This document shows positions 20,631-33,387 of a DNA stretch of 64,000 nucleotides, piece by piece. The notes beneath the pieces were generated by a model that did no database searches, had not been told where the DNA came from, and saw nothing but the letters and a program-made list of their open reading frames with translations. A program made the translations under genes and the position numbers. This DNA is from Chlorokybus atmophyticus (Eukaryota > Streptophyta > Chlorokybophyceae > Chlorokybales > Chlorokybaceae), in contig RHPI01003536.1 in the NCBI GenBank assembly GCA_009103225.1, positions 72,759 to 136,758 on the forward strand, read 5' to 3'. How positions within the stretch are numbered: the first letter of the stretch is position 1; each line of letters opens with the position of its first letter.

Positions 20631-22491
20631 ATGGCGGCGGCGGTTGCTGCGGCTGCGCAGCTGGTGCAGCAGTCTAGCGGTGAGTCCAGGTTGAGGCATG
20701 CCAGGCGGCATGCGCTGGCTCCGGCGGCGGTGAAGGCGAGCAAGCCTGTCCAGGTGGCCAACAGGCGCGGCGACAGGCGCAGCAACAGCCTGGTGGTCCG
20801 CAACGCCTCGACTGTGCTGGATCCCCACAGCTGGCACGTCTGCGAGAGCGACCTGCTCGAGGAGGGATGCTACCTGCAGGAGGAGAACCAGCTGGAGTCA
20901 CTCAAGAAGATGTCAAAGGTGGGGACACACTCACACTGTCTGTGTAGTACTGTTAGTTATAGTGTGTACTGGCAATGGTTGGTGGTGATCAAGGATGCAC
21001 TGTTGTGGGTTCTCAATCAGATGTGCCTGGTTCTCCTCAGGTGGTTGCGGACTCTGGCGACTTTGGCCTTGTCAAGAAGTACAAGCCCATTGACTCAACA
21101 ACCAACCCTAGGTGTGTGCACTTGTAACTGTATGTGTGCGTGTGTATGCGTGCGCAGTTATGTGCGCATGCTCCTGTGTAAGCATGTGCACATGTGTGTG
21201 TATGCATTGGCCAGGCATTATGCGTGCGTGAGCGTGTACACGCGTCTACAATCACGCACGCACGCGCATGCATGCTTGTGCGCACGTGTGTATGCGTGCA
21301 TATCCACTTGTGCACGTGCTCGTGTTTTTCTGCACGTGCATGTGTACATTGCCCTGACACAACTCGTCGGTCCACAGTCTGATCCTCAAAGCCGCCACCA
21401 TGCCCGAGTACAAGCCTTTGGTCCTCAAAGCCCTCAAATACAAATCTCCCGCTGGCGTGCGTGTCGACCGTCCCATGTCCGTCGTGGTTGACAAGCTCGC
21501 CGTCGACTTCGGCTCAGAACTCCTCAAGATCATCCCCGGCCGCGTCTCCACGGAGGTGGACGCCCACCTCTCTTACGACACGCGCGCCACGGTCGACAAG
21601 GCCCACTACCTCCTTGACTTGTATGCTGCCAAGGGGGTGGATCCGTCTAGGGTTTATATCAAGATCGCGTCGACGTGGGAAGGGATCAAAGCGTGCGAGG
21701 AGCTGGAGAAGGAAGGGATCAAGTGTAACATGACGCTGCTGTTCTCGTTCGCGCAAGGGGTGGCGTGCGCGGAGGCGGGGGCGGCGCTCATATCGCCGTT
21801 CGTCGGACGCATACTCGACTGGTGAGCAGATAGCTGGCGTGCGCGTGTTGCGTGTCCAGATGCATGCATGTGTATGCAATTGTGCATGCGTATGCGCATG
21901 CGCACACGTTGAGAAGTGTACATGTGTGACTGCAAGCGCGCACGTAGGTTGGTGGGGGGCACATGCACGCACCCACACCAACGTACACCCTTCTTGCTCA
22001 TGTGTACGGATGCCGTTTGCTGTCAAGAACACAACATGAACATCTTCTCTCAACCCAACAGGTACAAGAAGGCGGAGGGTCGCGACTTTGCCCCCCACGA
22101 GGACCCGGGCGTCCAGTCCGTGAAGCGCATCTACAACTACTACAAGAAGTACAACTACAACACCATCATCATGGCGGCTTCCTTCCGCAACATCGGCGAG
22201 ATACGCGAGCTCGCGGGCTGCGACAACATCACCATCTCCCCTGCTCTACTAGAAGAGCTCCAACAGTCCACCGAACCCCTCGTGTGCAAGCTCGCGCCCG
22301 GCGTGGCGAAGCTCGAGGCGTGGCGAGGTGGATGTGTGGAGGAGAAGGTACACCTCGATGAGGAGAAGTTCAAGGAGATGCATGGAGGGGATCAGATGGC
22401 GGTGGAGAAGCTGGATGAAGGGATAAAGGGGTTCGCCAAGGATCAGGAGAAGCTGGAGGAGTTTCTGGCGTCACTTGCTGCGCAGCAGTGA
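20631..22491 (+). CDS. TAL: Transaldolase, plastid-targeted
   Basis: Transfers a dihydroxyacetone unit between sugar phosphates in the non-oxidative pentose phosphate pathway. Four exons: 20631-20918, 21041-21111, 21378-21821, 22062-22491 (410 residues). The start at 20631 has a strong ccaccATGG context. Residues 1 to about 60 are Ala/Arg/Ser-rich, as in a chloroplast transit peptide. Family motifs: VVADSGDFG with the catalytic Asp near 100, TTNPSL at 116-121, STEVDAHLS near 177-184, YIKIAST with the Schiff-base Lys at about 215, [21 protein letters not shown] and MAASFRN. About 320 residues without the transit peptide suits the TalB class. Introns 2 and 3 are packed with TGTGCG/CACGCA runs. 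No key residue is missing. Confidence 0.97.
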
Positions 22492-23241
22492 TATGTGGGT
22501 GTGCGTGGGTATGTGGGAGTGTGGTTATGCGCCTCGGGATCATGTGTAGAAAGTGAAGGTTGTGACACCCAGCAACGAGGTGGCACATAGTGTATAGGGA
22601 AGCAAACAAGTATGTACATTAGGTTGTTGAGTTTGTTATAGAGGCAACCCGCAACACCAGTGAATTGGACTCGTGCTTGCACTCGGCATGCTTTCTGTTG
22701 GTGCAGGTTGTTCATGCCCAAATGCGTGTGCAGGCGCGCGCGTGATGGTGTTGCACCCTCAGCAGCCAAAGACAGTGCTCGTCCCCAAGCACAAGTTGTC
22801 AGTCACACATGCTTGCTGTGTGCATGAGACAGGCGACGCGGGAGGGCAATCAGCCATCTCAGCTAGCACGGTCATTACTGTTGCACAGGCCACACACAAT
22901 GGAGTAATTAGACACAAGTAATTAGACATTCGAACAAGCCAAGAGTATGCGCACAGGACTATGAACCCCTTGGATGGCCCACCACACCAAGTGCAGGCCG
23001 GGCGGCAGAAACAAGCCAACCTGCTACGGTCGCAGCAGCAGTTTGCCATCACAGCTATGGATGGCACCATGCGCGCGCGCATGTGCGTACGCGCGCGTGC
23101 ATGCAGCGTGCATAATGCGTGGTCCACTAGTACTCTCTGCTGTGCAACAGAGACCAAGTGAGCGTCTCTTACCAACAATTACCTTACCAGCCACTAGTGT
23201 TGTACTCAGCAACATAACACCAACTACGAGGGATGGCACTG
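22492..23241. other. Convergent intergenic region
   Basis: 3' flanks of the transaldolase and HIG1 genes. No gene recognised. Alternating purine-pyrimidine runs (gcgcgcgcatgtgcgtacgcgcgcgtgc) lie at about 23070-23100. Confidence 0.5.
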
Positions 23242-24150
23242 CTATTGTGATTGTTGTTGTTGTTGCGACTGCTGCTGTTGCGCTTGTTGCTGTAGTTGTT
23301 GTTGTTGTTGTTGTTGTTTGTCGTCTTTGTTGGGCGTTTGCAACACGTACAGCGACGACGCGGACATGAGCGCGACGGTGGCCGCCTGCGCGACAACGCG
23401 GGCGCGCATCAGGTTCTGGCTCGCGCGGCTGTGGCCCTTCTTGAACGCGTACAGGCCGCCGATAAGGACACCAGCCGTAATAGCAGCACCTGCGTGTGAG
23501 TGAGGGTGAGTGGTTGGGCGCGTGCGCGCGTGTGCGTGCGTACGTGCGCGCGCGCTGGGGTGCGGGTGGATGCGCATAGATGTCGCGTGCGCGTGCGTGC
23601 GTGTGTGCGTGCGTGCGCTTGTGCGGGCGTGTGTGTTTGTGCGCGTGCCTTTGTGCGAGTGGGTAGGTGCGTACGCGCATGCGTGCTTTGTGAGGACTGT
23701 CTGTATTGTATACGTGTGGGTAAGCCAACACTGCATGTCTGATACAAGCTGCTGATGCGTGAGCTGCAAGATGCCTGTGTAAGACCGACCAGTGCCATCA
23801 AGACCACCTCTAACAACCATGCAATGGCAACATACAGAGCAGAGCAGGACAACCAACAAGGTAGCAGAGCGGTCGATCTGTACATACCAACCATGAAACC
23901 CACACTGTCTACGTTGTGCATGCTTTCAGGGGGCGCAATTGAACACAATCAGGTCAACTGTGTCATGTTGTGTTGCAGCTGCCCAATAACCTATTGAGCG
24001 TATAGTGGTGGCATGCATTTAGGGTGAAATCTGCAAATTGATACCTATGGGCACAAGAGGGTTTCTGAGTCGCTTCTTCTGCTCAAACATGTCCTCATCA
24101 ACGTCATGCAGCCCATGCGGCGGCGGCGGGGGCACCGCCGACGGCGCCAT
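23242..24150 (-). CDS. HIG1-domain mitochondrial protein (RCF1/HIGD family)
   Basis: HIG1-domain proteins sit in the inner mitochondrial membrane and help assemble or tune cytochrome c oxidase and its supercomplexes. Two exons, in transcript order: 24045-24150 and 23242-23489 (117 residues). Exon 1 gives a Pro-rich N-terminus, then KKRLRNPLVPI. Exon 2 continues GAAITAGVLIGGLYAFKKG, then SRASQNLMRARVVAQAATVA, the family core with two membrane segments. The C-terminal 25 residues are almost all Gln, coded by a CAA repeat (TTG on the plus strand, 23250-23320); this tail is not part of the family. The intron holds long TGCG-type repeats. Divergent from PWP2. Confidence 0.9.
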
Positions 24151-25069
24151 GGACGACCCCCTTAGTCTATCCTCGCCTCAATCAACCCACGTTGTAAGTT
24201 ACATAAACTCAATTTGTCGTCCTTCAGCACCTTCTTCACCCACTTCGCATTCACCGCCGCTGCCGCCGCTGCTCGCGCAGTACACCACGTGGCGCATGCA
24301 GGCGCCATCTAGGGCTAAGGATCTCTGATCCTAATCCACAAACTCTGGATCTACAAACCGGTTCAGCAGCCTGATTGACCGAGCCGGGTTCAGGCGCCAA
24401 ACTGATCAGGTTTGACCAAACTGGTTGTTTTGGTTTGCAGCTCGCACAAACAGCAGGCGGCGGCGGCGGTGGCGCTGGGGCTGTGGGATTTATGGGCGCT
24501 CTGCGGATGCGCGGGAGTTGCTGCTTGGCTCCCTTTATGTTTGCTACTGAATGACTACCAGGATTAGCAGCAGCATGTTGACATGGGTGAAAGAGAGGAG
24601 GAGAGGAGGAGCATGAGGCGGCGGCTGGTCGGGAACGGCCTGGTGCAGTTACTCGTTTGAGCAGGTGCCTAATCATGCTCACGATCATGCTCTTGAGACT
24701 TTATGCTACTGCTGTGCGTCTACGCATTTGTCTCCATCTGCATATGTCTCTCTTGCAAACTGCTACTACTGTTTACATTCTCTCTGCTAGTACATTCTGA
24801 CCATCTTGGTTGACATTTAGTGGTTGTGGTTGTGGTGTTGTTAACAGCTGTGGCGTGTTCTGTTCTCTCTGACTCGATATGTGTTTGGGTTCGGGTCGTT
24901 TACAACCAGTTGCTCGCAGCAGCCACACTTGTTCATGCATGCATGCATGCACGCCATGCACACGTGTTGCTTTCAACTGTGCTCCCAGTTAGCGCCACCA
25001 AGCACACTTCTTCTGCCTTGGCAGTGTTTGGAAAATTGCAGATAGTTGGAGGCGTCTCTACTCCTCATT
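24151..25069. promoter_or_regulatory. Upstream region shared by HIG1 and PWP2 genes
   Basis: 919 bases between divergent start codons. The part near 24430-24480 is GC-rich; no gene or defined element is seen. Confidence 0.45.
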
Positions 25070-28000
25070 ATGGAGTACAAGTGCGCGAACGTGCTGGGGG
25101 CAGCCTACCGCGGCGCCAACATAGTCATCTCAAGAGACCGGTCAGTGGGTGTGCGCTGCGTGTTTCTCTTGCATGCGTATGCGTGTGCGTGCGCGTGCGT
25201 GCATTTGACTGATGAGGCGTGCAACCTCCATGGCACGCAGCACGCTGCTCAGCGCGGCGTCCAACCGCGTCGCCGTGACGGACCTCGCCGCGGCCTCCTC
25301 GCGCGTGCTGCCCCACGCCCACGCGCGCGCCATCGCGTGCCTCGCGCTCCACCCGGACGGTGAGGACACAGCTGGAGACAGAGACTTTGCGCACGGTGGT
25401 TGTGATGCTGATGTGTGGTACTGACCATGCTGTTGTAGGCAACTTGCTGCTGTCGTTTGATGATGCGGGCAAGGGTATACTCACCAACGTCAGGCGCCAG
25501 GTGGGTTGGTTGCGTGCGTGCGAGTGTGATGCATGCACATATCAGCGGGTGCGCGCAAGAGCACCCGTGCGCATGTGTGCGTGGGGTGCTTTGGTGCATG
25601 AGGACCAGTGTATGTCTATGCCTGTGTGCGCACGAGCCACCCAGAAACTTGTAACCCCTCTTCGCTCCAGTTATTACGTAACGACACAACCTCTTTGTAT
25701 ACAAACACCACAGGTTGTTCTCCATCATCTCAACTTCAAGGCCCCCGTCAAGTGCGCGCAATTCAGCCCCGACGGCCGCTACTTCGCTGTCGCCATCGGC
25801 AAACACGTGCAGGTGACTGTCGAAACACTGCTATCATGGCTAACGTAAATACAACAACAACAACAACAACAAACACACGTTCACTTACAGGTGTGGAGGA
25901 CTCCCGGGATGGCCAAGGAGTTCGCCCCGTTTGCCCTCCTGCGCACTTACACGGGCTGCTACGACGATGTCACGTGCATCGACTGGTCAAGCGATTCGTG
26001 CTGGTTCCTCGCCGGCTCCAAAGATCTGACGGTGAGTGGGAAACAACATTTTATGGTTTGCTTCACGCACATGCACACAACACGGCTGTGTGTGTGTGTG
26101 CGCACATGCACACGCGTACAACACAGGCGCACGCACAGGAACACACATGCAAATGCACAAACACCCATGTGTGCACACACCCAGGCGCGCGCATGCGCAC
26201 ACGCAGGCACGCGCACGCACACATGCAGGCACACACACACGCGCGCGCGCTCTCGCTCACTTTGTTGTTCTCTCTAGGTGAGGATCTACTCGCGTGATCC
26301 CGTGGAAGGTTTCAAGCCCGTGACTCTGTCCGGCCACCGCGACAACATGGTCGCTGCCTTCTGGGACGAAACCGACCCGCACGCCCCACAAGTAATGTCG
26401 TTGTTGTTGTATACTGTATTCACGCTGACACTTGCACTACGACTCTCCCCACGACAACAAGTATACCACAACAGATCTACTCCGTGTCGCGGGACGGCGC
26501 GCTCTTCGTGTGGCAATTCAAGCCCGACGACTCCACACCAACCTCACCCACACCCACACCCACACCCACAACCGCAAGCACAACGACAACAACCCCCACC
26601 CACCTCTCCCGTGGCGTGTGGTCCCGTCTCTCGCGCCACTTCTTCAACCAGACTCCCGCCAAGTTGTCCAGCGCAGCTTACCACAGAGCGGGCAGGCTTC
26701 TGGTTGTCGGGTTCTCCTCTGGAGTGTTTGGCTTGTATCAGATGCCGGGGTTTGAGAGCATCCATCGGCTGAGCGTGTCGAGGGAGAGGATCGATAGCGT
26801 GGCGTTCAATGGGACGGGGGACTGGCTCGCGATGGGGTGAGTGCTTGATGGGTCGGGTACTTAGTTGTGGTTCAGTTGTGAGGTTGAGATGATGCGTGTG
26901 AGCGGGCGCTTGCGTGCGTATGTGCCACACGTGCGCGTATTGAGTGAGTGTGCGCATACATACGCACGCACGCATACATGCGTGCACGCATGCGTGTTAG
27001 AGTGTGTGTGCGCACATGTGTATCGATCCCATAGGTTTGTGTTGGGGTGTGGAACGCATTCACGTACACACACTCAAGTGTCATTACCTCTTGTGTTTCA
27101 TGTGTGTGCAGGTGTGCGAAGTTGGGTCAGTTGCTCGTGTGGGAGTGGCGTTCGGAGACGTACATCCTGCGCCAGCAGGGCCACTACTATGGCGCCAACA
27201 CCGTCGCGTTCTCACCGGACTCGCAACTTATTGCCAGTGGCGCCGACGACAACAAGGCAAGCATGTCCTTATTTGCTGCAAGGGATCAACACACGCTCAC
27301 ACCCGCATGCGTACACAAGCCCACACGCACGTGCGCGCGCATGTACAGACGCACGCACGCACACGAGAGCACACTCGCGTGCACGCACACGCGCACGCGT
27401 ATGCAGTGGTGCACGCACAACGTGTACGCACATTTGCATCTGCACACCAACACTTGTGCCATGCATGCAGGTGAAGTTGTGGAACGCCGCGTCGGGCAGC
27501 GCCTTTGTCACGTTCAACGAGCACACGTCTCCCGTGACGAGCGTGACCTTCAGCGCGGCGGGCAACTGCGTCCTGTCGGCGTCGTTGGACGGGACCGTCC
27601 GCGCGTACGACCTCGCACGGTACCGCAACTTCCGCACGTTCGTTACGGGAGCCGAACGCGCGCAGCTCGCGTGCCTCGCCGTCGACCCCTCCGGAGAGAT
27701 CGTGTGCGCGGGTACGGGTTGTCGTGTGTGTCGTTGCAGTGCGTGCATGGCGGATAGGCGCGCGCGTGTATATGTGGGCGTGCGCATGCGTACACGCGCA
27801 CATATACACGCGTGCGTTGAGAGCACTTTTGTAACTTGCATTGAGATAGACATCTGTCCGTTATTGTATGGTCGTGCGCATGGGCAGTCTTCTTCAAGCG
27901 TACACGGGGTACATTTAGAAATTTGGTTACGTATAGGTGCTGTGGACACCTTTTCTCTGTACGTCTGGAGCATGAAGACGGGTCGGCTGCTGGATGTGCT

Positions 28001-29665
28001 CAGCGGGCACGAAGCGCCCGTCCACGGCCTTGCGTTCAGCCCAACACAGGTGCGATGCTGTACTGTCTGTTGTTGTGTCATGTAAGATGCGAAGCACTCA
28101 TCAACGAGTTGTGTTAGGCGGTGCTGGCGTCGGCGTCGTGGGACAAGACCGTGCGGTTGTGGGACGTATTCACGGGGAAGGGTGGCGTGGAGACGTTCAA
28201 CCACACTCACGACGTGCTCGCGCTGGCCTTCCGCCCAGACGGTGAGAGTTGTGTCATATGCCACACCCACGCAAACACACAAGCACACGCACATTGTCTC
28301 AGGTATACACGCACACACGCGCACGCATGCAGACACCCACATACAACAACAACAACAACGTCCTTTCTCTCTCTCAGGCAAGCAGCTCGCTTCCGCCACG
28401 CTCGAGGGCGGCCTCTACCTGTGGGACCCCGTCGAGGGCGAGTTGCGCGGCACGATCGAGGGCCGTCGCGACGTGGCGGGGGGGAGGAGGGCAACGGACC
28501 GACAGACCGCCGCCAACGCGTCCTCCGGCAAATGCTTCAACAGCCTGAGCTACTCCGCGGACGGGACGTACCTGCTAGCGGGTGAGGAGAGTAGTTGTGC
28601 GTGTGTGGGTTGTGACAATCACATCCGTGTACGTGCACACAACCATGCATGCGTGTGTGCACGCACGACATTAACACATGTCGTGTGATATGCGCGTAAA
28701 ACATCAGATGCACATACACGCATACATGCATGTTTCCTCTATGCCGTGATTATCATCCTGCATGCGTCGTTGTTGTGTCAGGTGGGAGCAGCAAGTACGT
28801 GTGTTTGTACGACGTGGAGGAGCTCGTGCTGCTTCGCCGTTTCCAGATCACGTTCAACCGCGACCTGGACGGCGTGTTGGACTTCCTCAACAGCAAGCGC
28901 GTGACCGAGGCGGGACCGTTGGACCTCATCAACGATGACGATGATGACGATGAGAATGAAGATGATCACATGAACAAGAAGGCCGAAGACATGCTACCTG
29001 GTGAGAAACCCAACAAGGGCCGTCCCGTGGCTCAGACCAAGTGCGTGGTGTTCTCCTCGACGGGACGCATGTGGGCCGCTGCGTCCACGGAGGGCGTGTT
29101 GTTGTACTCGCTCGACGACGTGGCCGTGTTCGATCCCACCGACCTCGATATCGACATCACGCCGGCCGCGGCGGAGATAGAGTTGCGGGCCGGGCGATAT
29201 CTACGCGCCCTCGTGATATCATTCCGACTCAACGAGCCGACATTGATATTGCGGTGCCTGGCGGCGGTACCCGTTACGCAGATACCCGTCCTCGCGCGCA
29301 CAATACCAACATCTTATCTCAACCGGCTCGTACCTGCACTCGCGGAGCTCCTCGACACGTCATCTCATGTGGAATATGTGCTCACGTGGTGCGCCGAGTT
29401 GTGCACATCGCGAGGGCGTGCGTTGCAAGAGGCAAAAGGGTCCTATTTGCCGGCGTTTAGGAGTTTGCAAAAGGGACTCAAGCGCATGCATGATGAGCTC
29501 GCGGGCGTGTGCGAGGCCAACCAATACACGCTGGAGTACCTGGCCTCTATATCAAAGATTGCTGAAAAGAAACAACAACATGATGGCGAGGGTGAGGGTG
29601 AAGATCAGTTGCGGGGTAGTGGGGCAAACGTGAAGAGGACGCGAGCATTGCTGGTAGCTCGATAA
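25070..29665 (+). CDS. PWP2: Periodic tryptophan protein 2 (U3 snoRNP / SSU processome, UTP-B)
   Basis: WD-repeat protein of the UTP-B module, which binds the 5' external transcribed spacer of pre-rRNA and U3 snoRNP in the nucleolus and is needed for 18S rRNA maturation. Thirteen exons: 25070-25140, 25241-25359, 25439-25500, 25714-25812, 25891-26031, 26278-26391, 26475-26836, 27112-27256, 27471-27711, 27937-28049, 28118-28241, 28378-28581, 28782-29665 (892 residues, the usual family length). Family signatures: LTWSQ-like CIDWSSDSCWFL, KLGQLLVWEW, QQGHYYGANTVAFSPD, SLDGTVRAYDLARYRNFRTF, VLASASWDKTVRLWD, TEAGPLDLI and the C-terminal Utp12 domain (about 740-850). Exon 7 carries a Thr/Pro-rich insert coded by CACACC repeats. 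The intron after exon 8 begins GC, not GT (aag|gcaagc). Confidence 0.96.
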
Positions 29666-30074
29666 TGGCAAGTTGTTTGCGCTGGTGCTGCGCGTGTTGC
29701 TGTATTGTGCTGGTTTGCTGGTGGCTGCTGTGGGCAGATGGATAGCACCCGGTACATGAACCCTCCCAAACTTGCACACTTCTTGTGATATTCGTAGCTG
29801 GAAGCATTATGTACTGCAGGAGGTCCAAGCGCACGCACCACACGGTTGCAGAAGAACTTCTTGTGCGTGGCAATGACATTGGTGTATTCGATAGAAGTTC
29901 ATTGTCCTGCATGCATTATCTGCATGGTGTGACACACTTGCCGTGACTATGACGCACACGAGTTCTGTCCACATGAACACAAATAGGAGCACCACTGCAG
30001 GCTCCATACAAGCTTGTAGATATTGCAAAGAGCTTCAAACAGTTACACATCAAGTCCCAACACGCGCTTCGTCA
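29666..30074. other. Convergent intergenic region
   Basis: 409 bases between the stop codons of PWP2 and the RPAP3-like gene. It must hold both 3' ends; nothing else is seen. Confidence 0.5.
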
Positions 30075-33000
30075 CTACTTTATGCGGTACTTGATTCGCA
30101 AGGCATCAAAGCGCCCCTTTACATCCGTTGGCACGCCAGTATCACTCGCGATAGCATCCCAAAGCGCCCTTACGACTGCACACACAAAACGCCAACATCA
30201 CATCGTTGCAAATATTGCAACACAGAATGATAAACACACACGCACAGAACAAGCGCCATACTCAACCGTACTGATTGAACTGTCTCACCTGCACGGTCTT
30301 TGGCAGGAAGCAACATGATGAGCATGTCAAAGCGAGCAACATGTGACAGCTCTGTCGCAATATCCGCAGCTACACTGGCATCAGACCTGCCAAGGGAGAA
30401 ACTTCTTACATTCGATAAAATGGATGACAAGGATACAACTCACTCATACACCATGTTGGATTGATGCTTGCTCCTGGCGAACAAACTTACGGGACGAAGT
30501 GCAGCTGCAGCGTGTTCAATAACTGTGTGAGTAGGACGGCAGTCAGTGAGTCTTTGAACACGGCTGGCAGCCTCCGAGGCGGTATCATCTGCAAGGGTCA
30601 ACACCATGTTAACATTGACAGTGCACATGCATGCACATGCAAGGTGCGCATGCATCTGCGTGTGCGCTATCAACAACCTTGAGGTAGTTGGCCTGAGCGT
30701 GCATATCGCCCGCAAGCGCCTTCCAGCTGACTTCAAATTCGTAAGCGGAACTCGGCGGTTGCATCGCCTGCAGAGCCCAAATTTCTTATATCATACAGTT
30801 AAATGTGTGGTTTGTGTAAATTTCATCACCCACACACATGCCTACAGTTGTAACTCTGCATGCTACTCACCTGTGCGACCGCTGAGCGAGCCTTCTCTGC
30901 AGCTGCGCGTGCAGCATTTGCAGCTGATTGATCTAGAGTTGGTGACGTCAGAGTCGAATTCTTGTTGCGCTGTCAACCGAGTAATCAAAACGAATTCTGT
31001 TGGTCGATGTGTTCACATTACCGCATTATGTAAGCAAGCACAACCACAGCCATCTACCGCTTGCAACGAGGGAGAAACTACAGAGGGTAACTCGCGAATC
31101 TCAGGTTCGTCCGGCGCCGAAGACACCACACTGCTTGAGCAACACAACAAACACGCATCAAAACCATTTCTATGGTTGGACACATATGCAACAGTCAACC
31201 TCAGACCTGATTGCAGCTGGCTTCGCATACGATGTGCTGGCAGGCTGCGACCGAGCTGCTTCAACTCGCTCTTCCAAGCCTTGCGGGGAGTCAGGGAAGC
31301 TGTGTGCGGCTTCATCCATGACGAGGGGGTCCTCGCCATCCTTCTCCTCGATCACATCGATGACGTCGGGCTTGGCCGTTGGCTTCAACCCGGACTCCTG
31401 CACAGCACATACACCACATCAGTCCAACGGCCAATCAACCCAACATGATCATGATCCACACATGTATGTATAGTACACTCAAGCCCCACCTTCAAGTATT
31501 GCTCTTTAGCTTTCTTACGCTCCTGATTTAGCTCTCTGCTCGTGGGCTCGAGCCGCAGCGCGCTTTCAAAGTCTGAAAGAGGGGCCGAGTTTGGATGTTG
31601 AGACTAGCATGCAAGGAACCGCACACTTTTACGTGACCGTAAAAAGCAAACTTACCAAGTACGGCTTGAAGGTTGTTCCCGAGTGTGTGATGCGCGGTTG
31701 CTCGCCTCCAGTAGCCTTTGATGTAGCTGGAGTCCAAATCAATGCAAGCAGTGCAGTCTGCTATAGCTTCTTTGTGCCTGCATGTAATTAAACAGTACTC
31801 AGCGAACACGCGCACGCACGCACACACGCATCACAACATTTGCACCTGTTCAGCTTCATCAGCGCCATCGCGCGGTTGGCATGCGCCACACTTGATGGCT
31901 GCACCGCTATGCTGCGGCCATACAACTCAACTGCCTCCTTCCATCGGCCGCTTTTGAACAACCGGTTACCCTGCACCAAGCACACTCATCATCAAACCCA
32001 ACATGACGGAAGCAACACACCAATGTTACCATACCTCTTCTTTCAAAGACTCGGATGATTGTGTTTCGGCTCTGCGTGAGGGGTCATTGCGAGCGTGTGA
32101 TTGTGGCTTTACTGTCTTCTCTTGTTTGTGGTTGCTGGTGCTCGGGCCCGCCGCGTTGTGGTTGTTGTTGGCATGGCGCATAGCGCGGCTGATGCCGCCG
32201 CTGGGTTGATTTTCATCATCGGATGATGACGCCTCGGCTAGCGCGGCTTCCTTGGCAACAACATGCGGCAAGTCATTGCCTGCTCGTGCGCACACACGGC
32301 AGTAACTTGCTTGCTTGCATGCATGTCTTCATGCACGCACGCACGCGCTCAACAGAAAAGGTGCATGATGCTGGCTGAGTGCCCTACAACAGTGATGTTG
32401 GCACGCTCGCGCGCACGCACGCACGCACGCACGCGTACACAACGCCCATTCGAACATCAATGCTCACCACGTTGAATCTGTCCCACTTGTCTCGGAAGTA
32501 GTCGTACGTGTGTCCGGCGGCATGTCGCTGCGTCGCACCTTCCCCGACTCTATCACCGTCCGTCGCTGGGGCCTTCCCTTTTCCCTCCTTCGTTCGCGCG
32601 ACAACGGCTGCAGCTGTGGCTGCCGCGCGGTCTAATGAGGGATCGACTCGACCTCGCACGGGCGGCACAATCTGTGCATGAACAAGTGTGAATTGGTTGA
32701 GGTGGTGCTTGTTGCAGGCACGTTGCAGTGGCAACGAGATTGTGCATGCATGCAGGCGTGTATGCGTGTGTGAGCACGTGCTTGTGTTTGGATGTGGGCA
32801 TGTGTGAGTACGTGCAAGTGCATGTGGGCGTGCTTGCCCGTGCGTGCGTGCGTCCATGTGGGCGTGTGTCAAGTTGTTGTTATTGCCTGTGCTGAGCCAG
32901 CGGCCTTTTTCAAGTTCGTGTCGGCGCTTTTTGCGTCGTTCTGCCAATCTTGCAGCTCCTTGAGAAAGTCTTGCACTTCCTGAAACAAAGAATGTCGGAT

Positions 33001-33387
33001 TGCAGAAGAAAACAGCGCTGAGTATGTGACGTGCGTAATCCTCCACACATCATGCTGCTTGAACCATGACTAACACAAAACTTCGATGCGCGGCAGCTGA
33101 CAAGCACATGGATGTTTCTAGGAGCAACAATCACACACAATCACAGCTGCACATACTGCTCGCAACCCTAATGCATGTATGTGAGACACAGAAGTCAAGT
33201 CAAGCATCACGCCTTGCTGGCATGAACAGATATGAGCTTACAACTTCTGAACTGCATTTGAAGCAGTGCAACTCTAAGCATGCCTTCTTATGATGACTCA
33301 ACAAGCAGCAAACTCAGCACTCAAATCAGCAAACTCAATCTCACTAACCAGGGCGTTCTGCCGGATCTGGTTCTGGACGTGCGCCAT
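30075..33387 (-). CDS. RPAP3: RPAP3-like TPR co-chaperone (R2TP complex)
   Basis: RPAP3 links Hsp90 to the R2TP complex for assembly of RNA polymerases, snoRNPs and PIKK kinases. Fourteen exons, in transcript order: 33349-33387, 32887-32979, 32468-32671, 32035-32250, 31846-31970, 31656-31777, 31490-31572, 31207-31397, 31058-31130, 30871-30969, 30678-30767, 30491-30588, 30289-30386, 30075-30175 (543 residues). Visible: an N-terminal helix (VQNQIRQNA, EVQDFLKELQDW), the HTYDYFRDKWDRFNV motif before the TPRs, one three-repeat TPR domain (about 185-280) and the RPAP3_C domain (YEFEVSWKALAG; LLNTLQLHFVP; VARFDMLIML). Human RPAP3 has two TPR domains; one, as here, is usual in plants. Intron 2 must start GC (cag|gcaata) and exon 4 uses an AAG acceptor; both are less certain than the rest. 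The SPAG1 family is the alternative. Confidence 0.87.
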
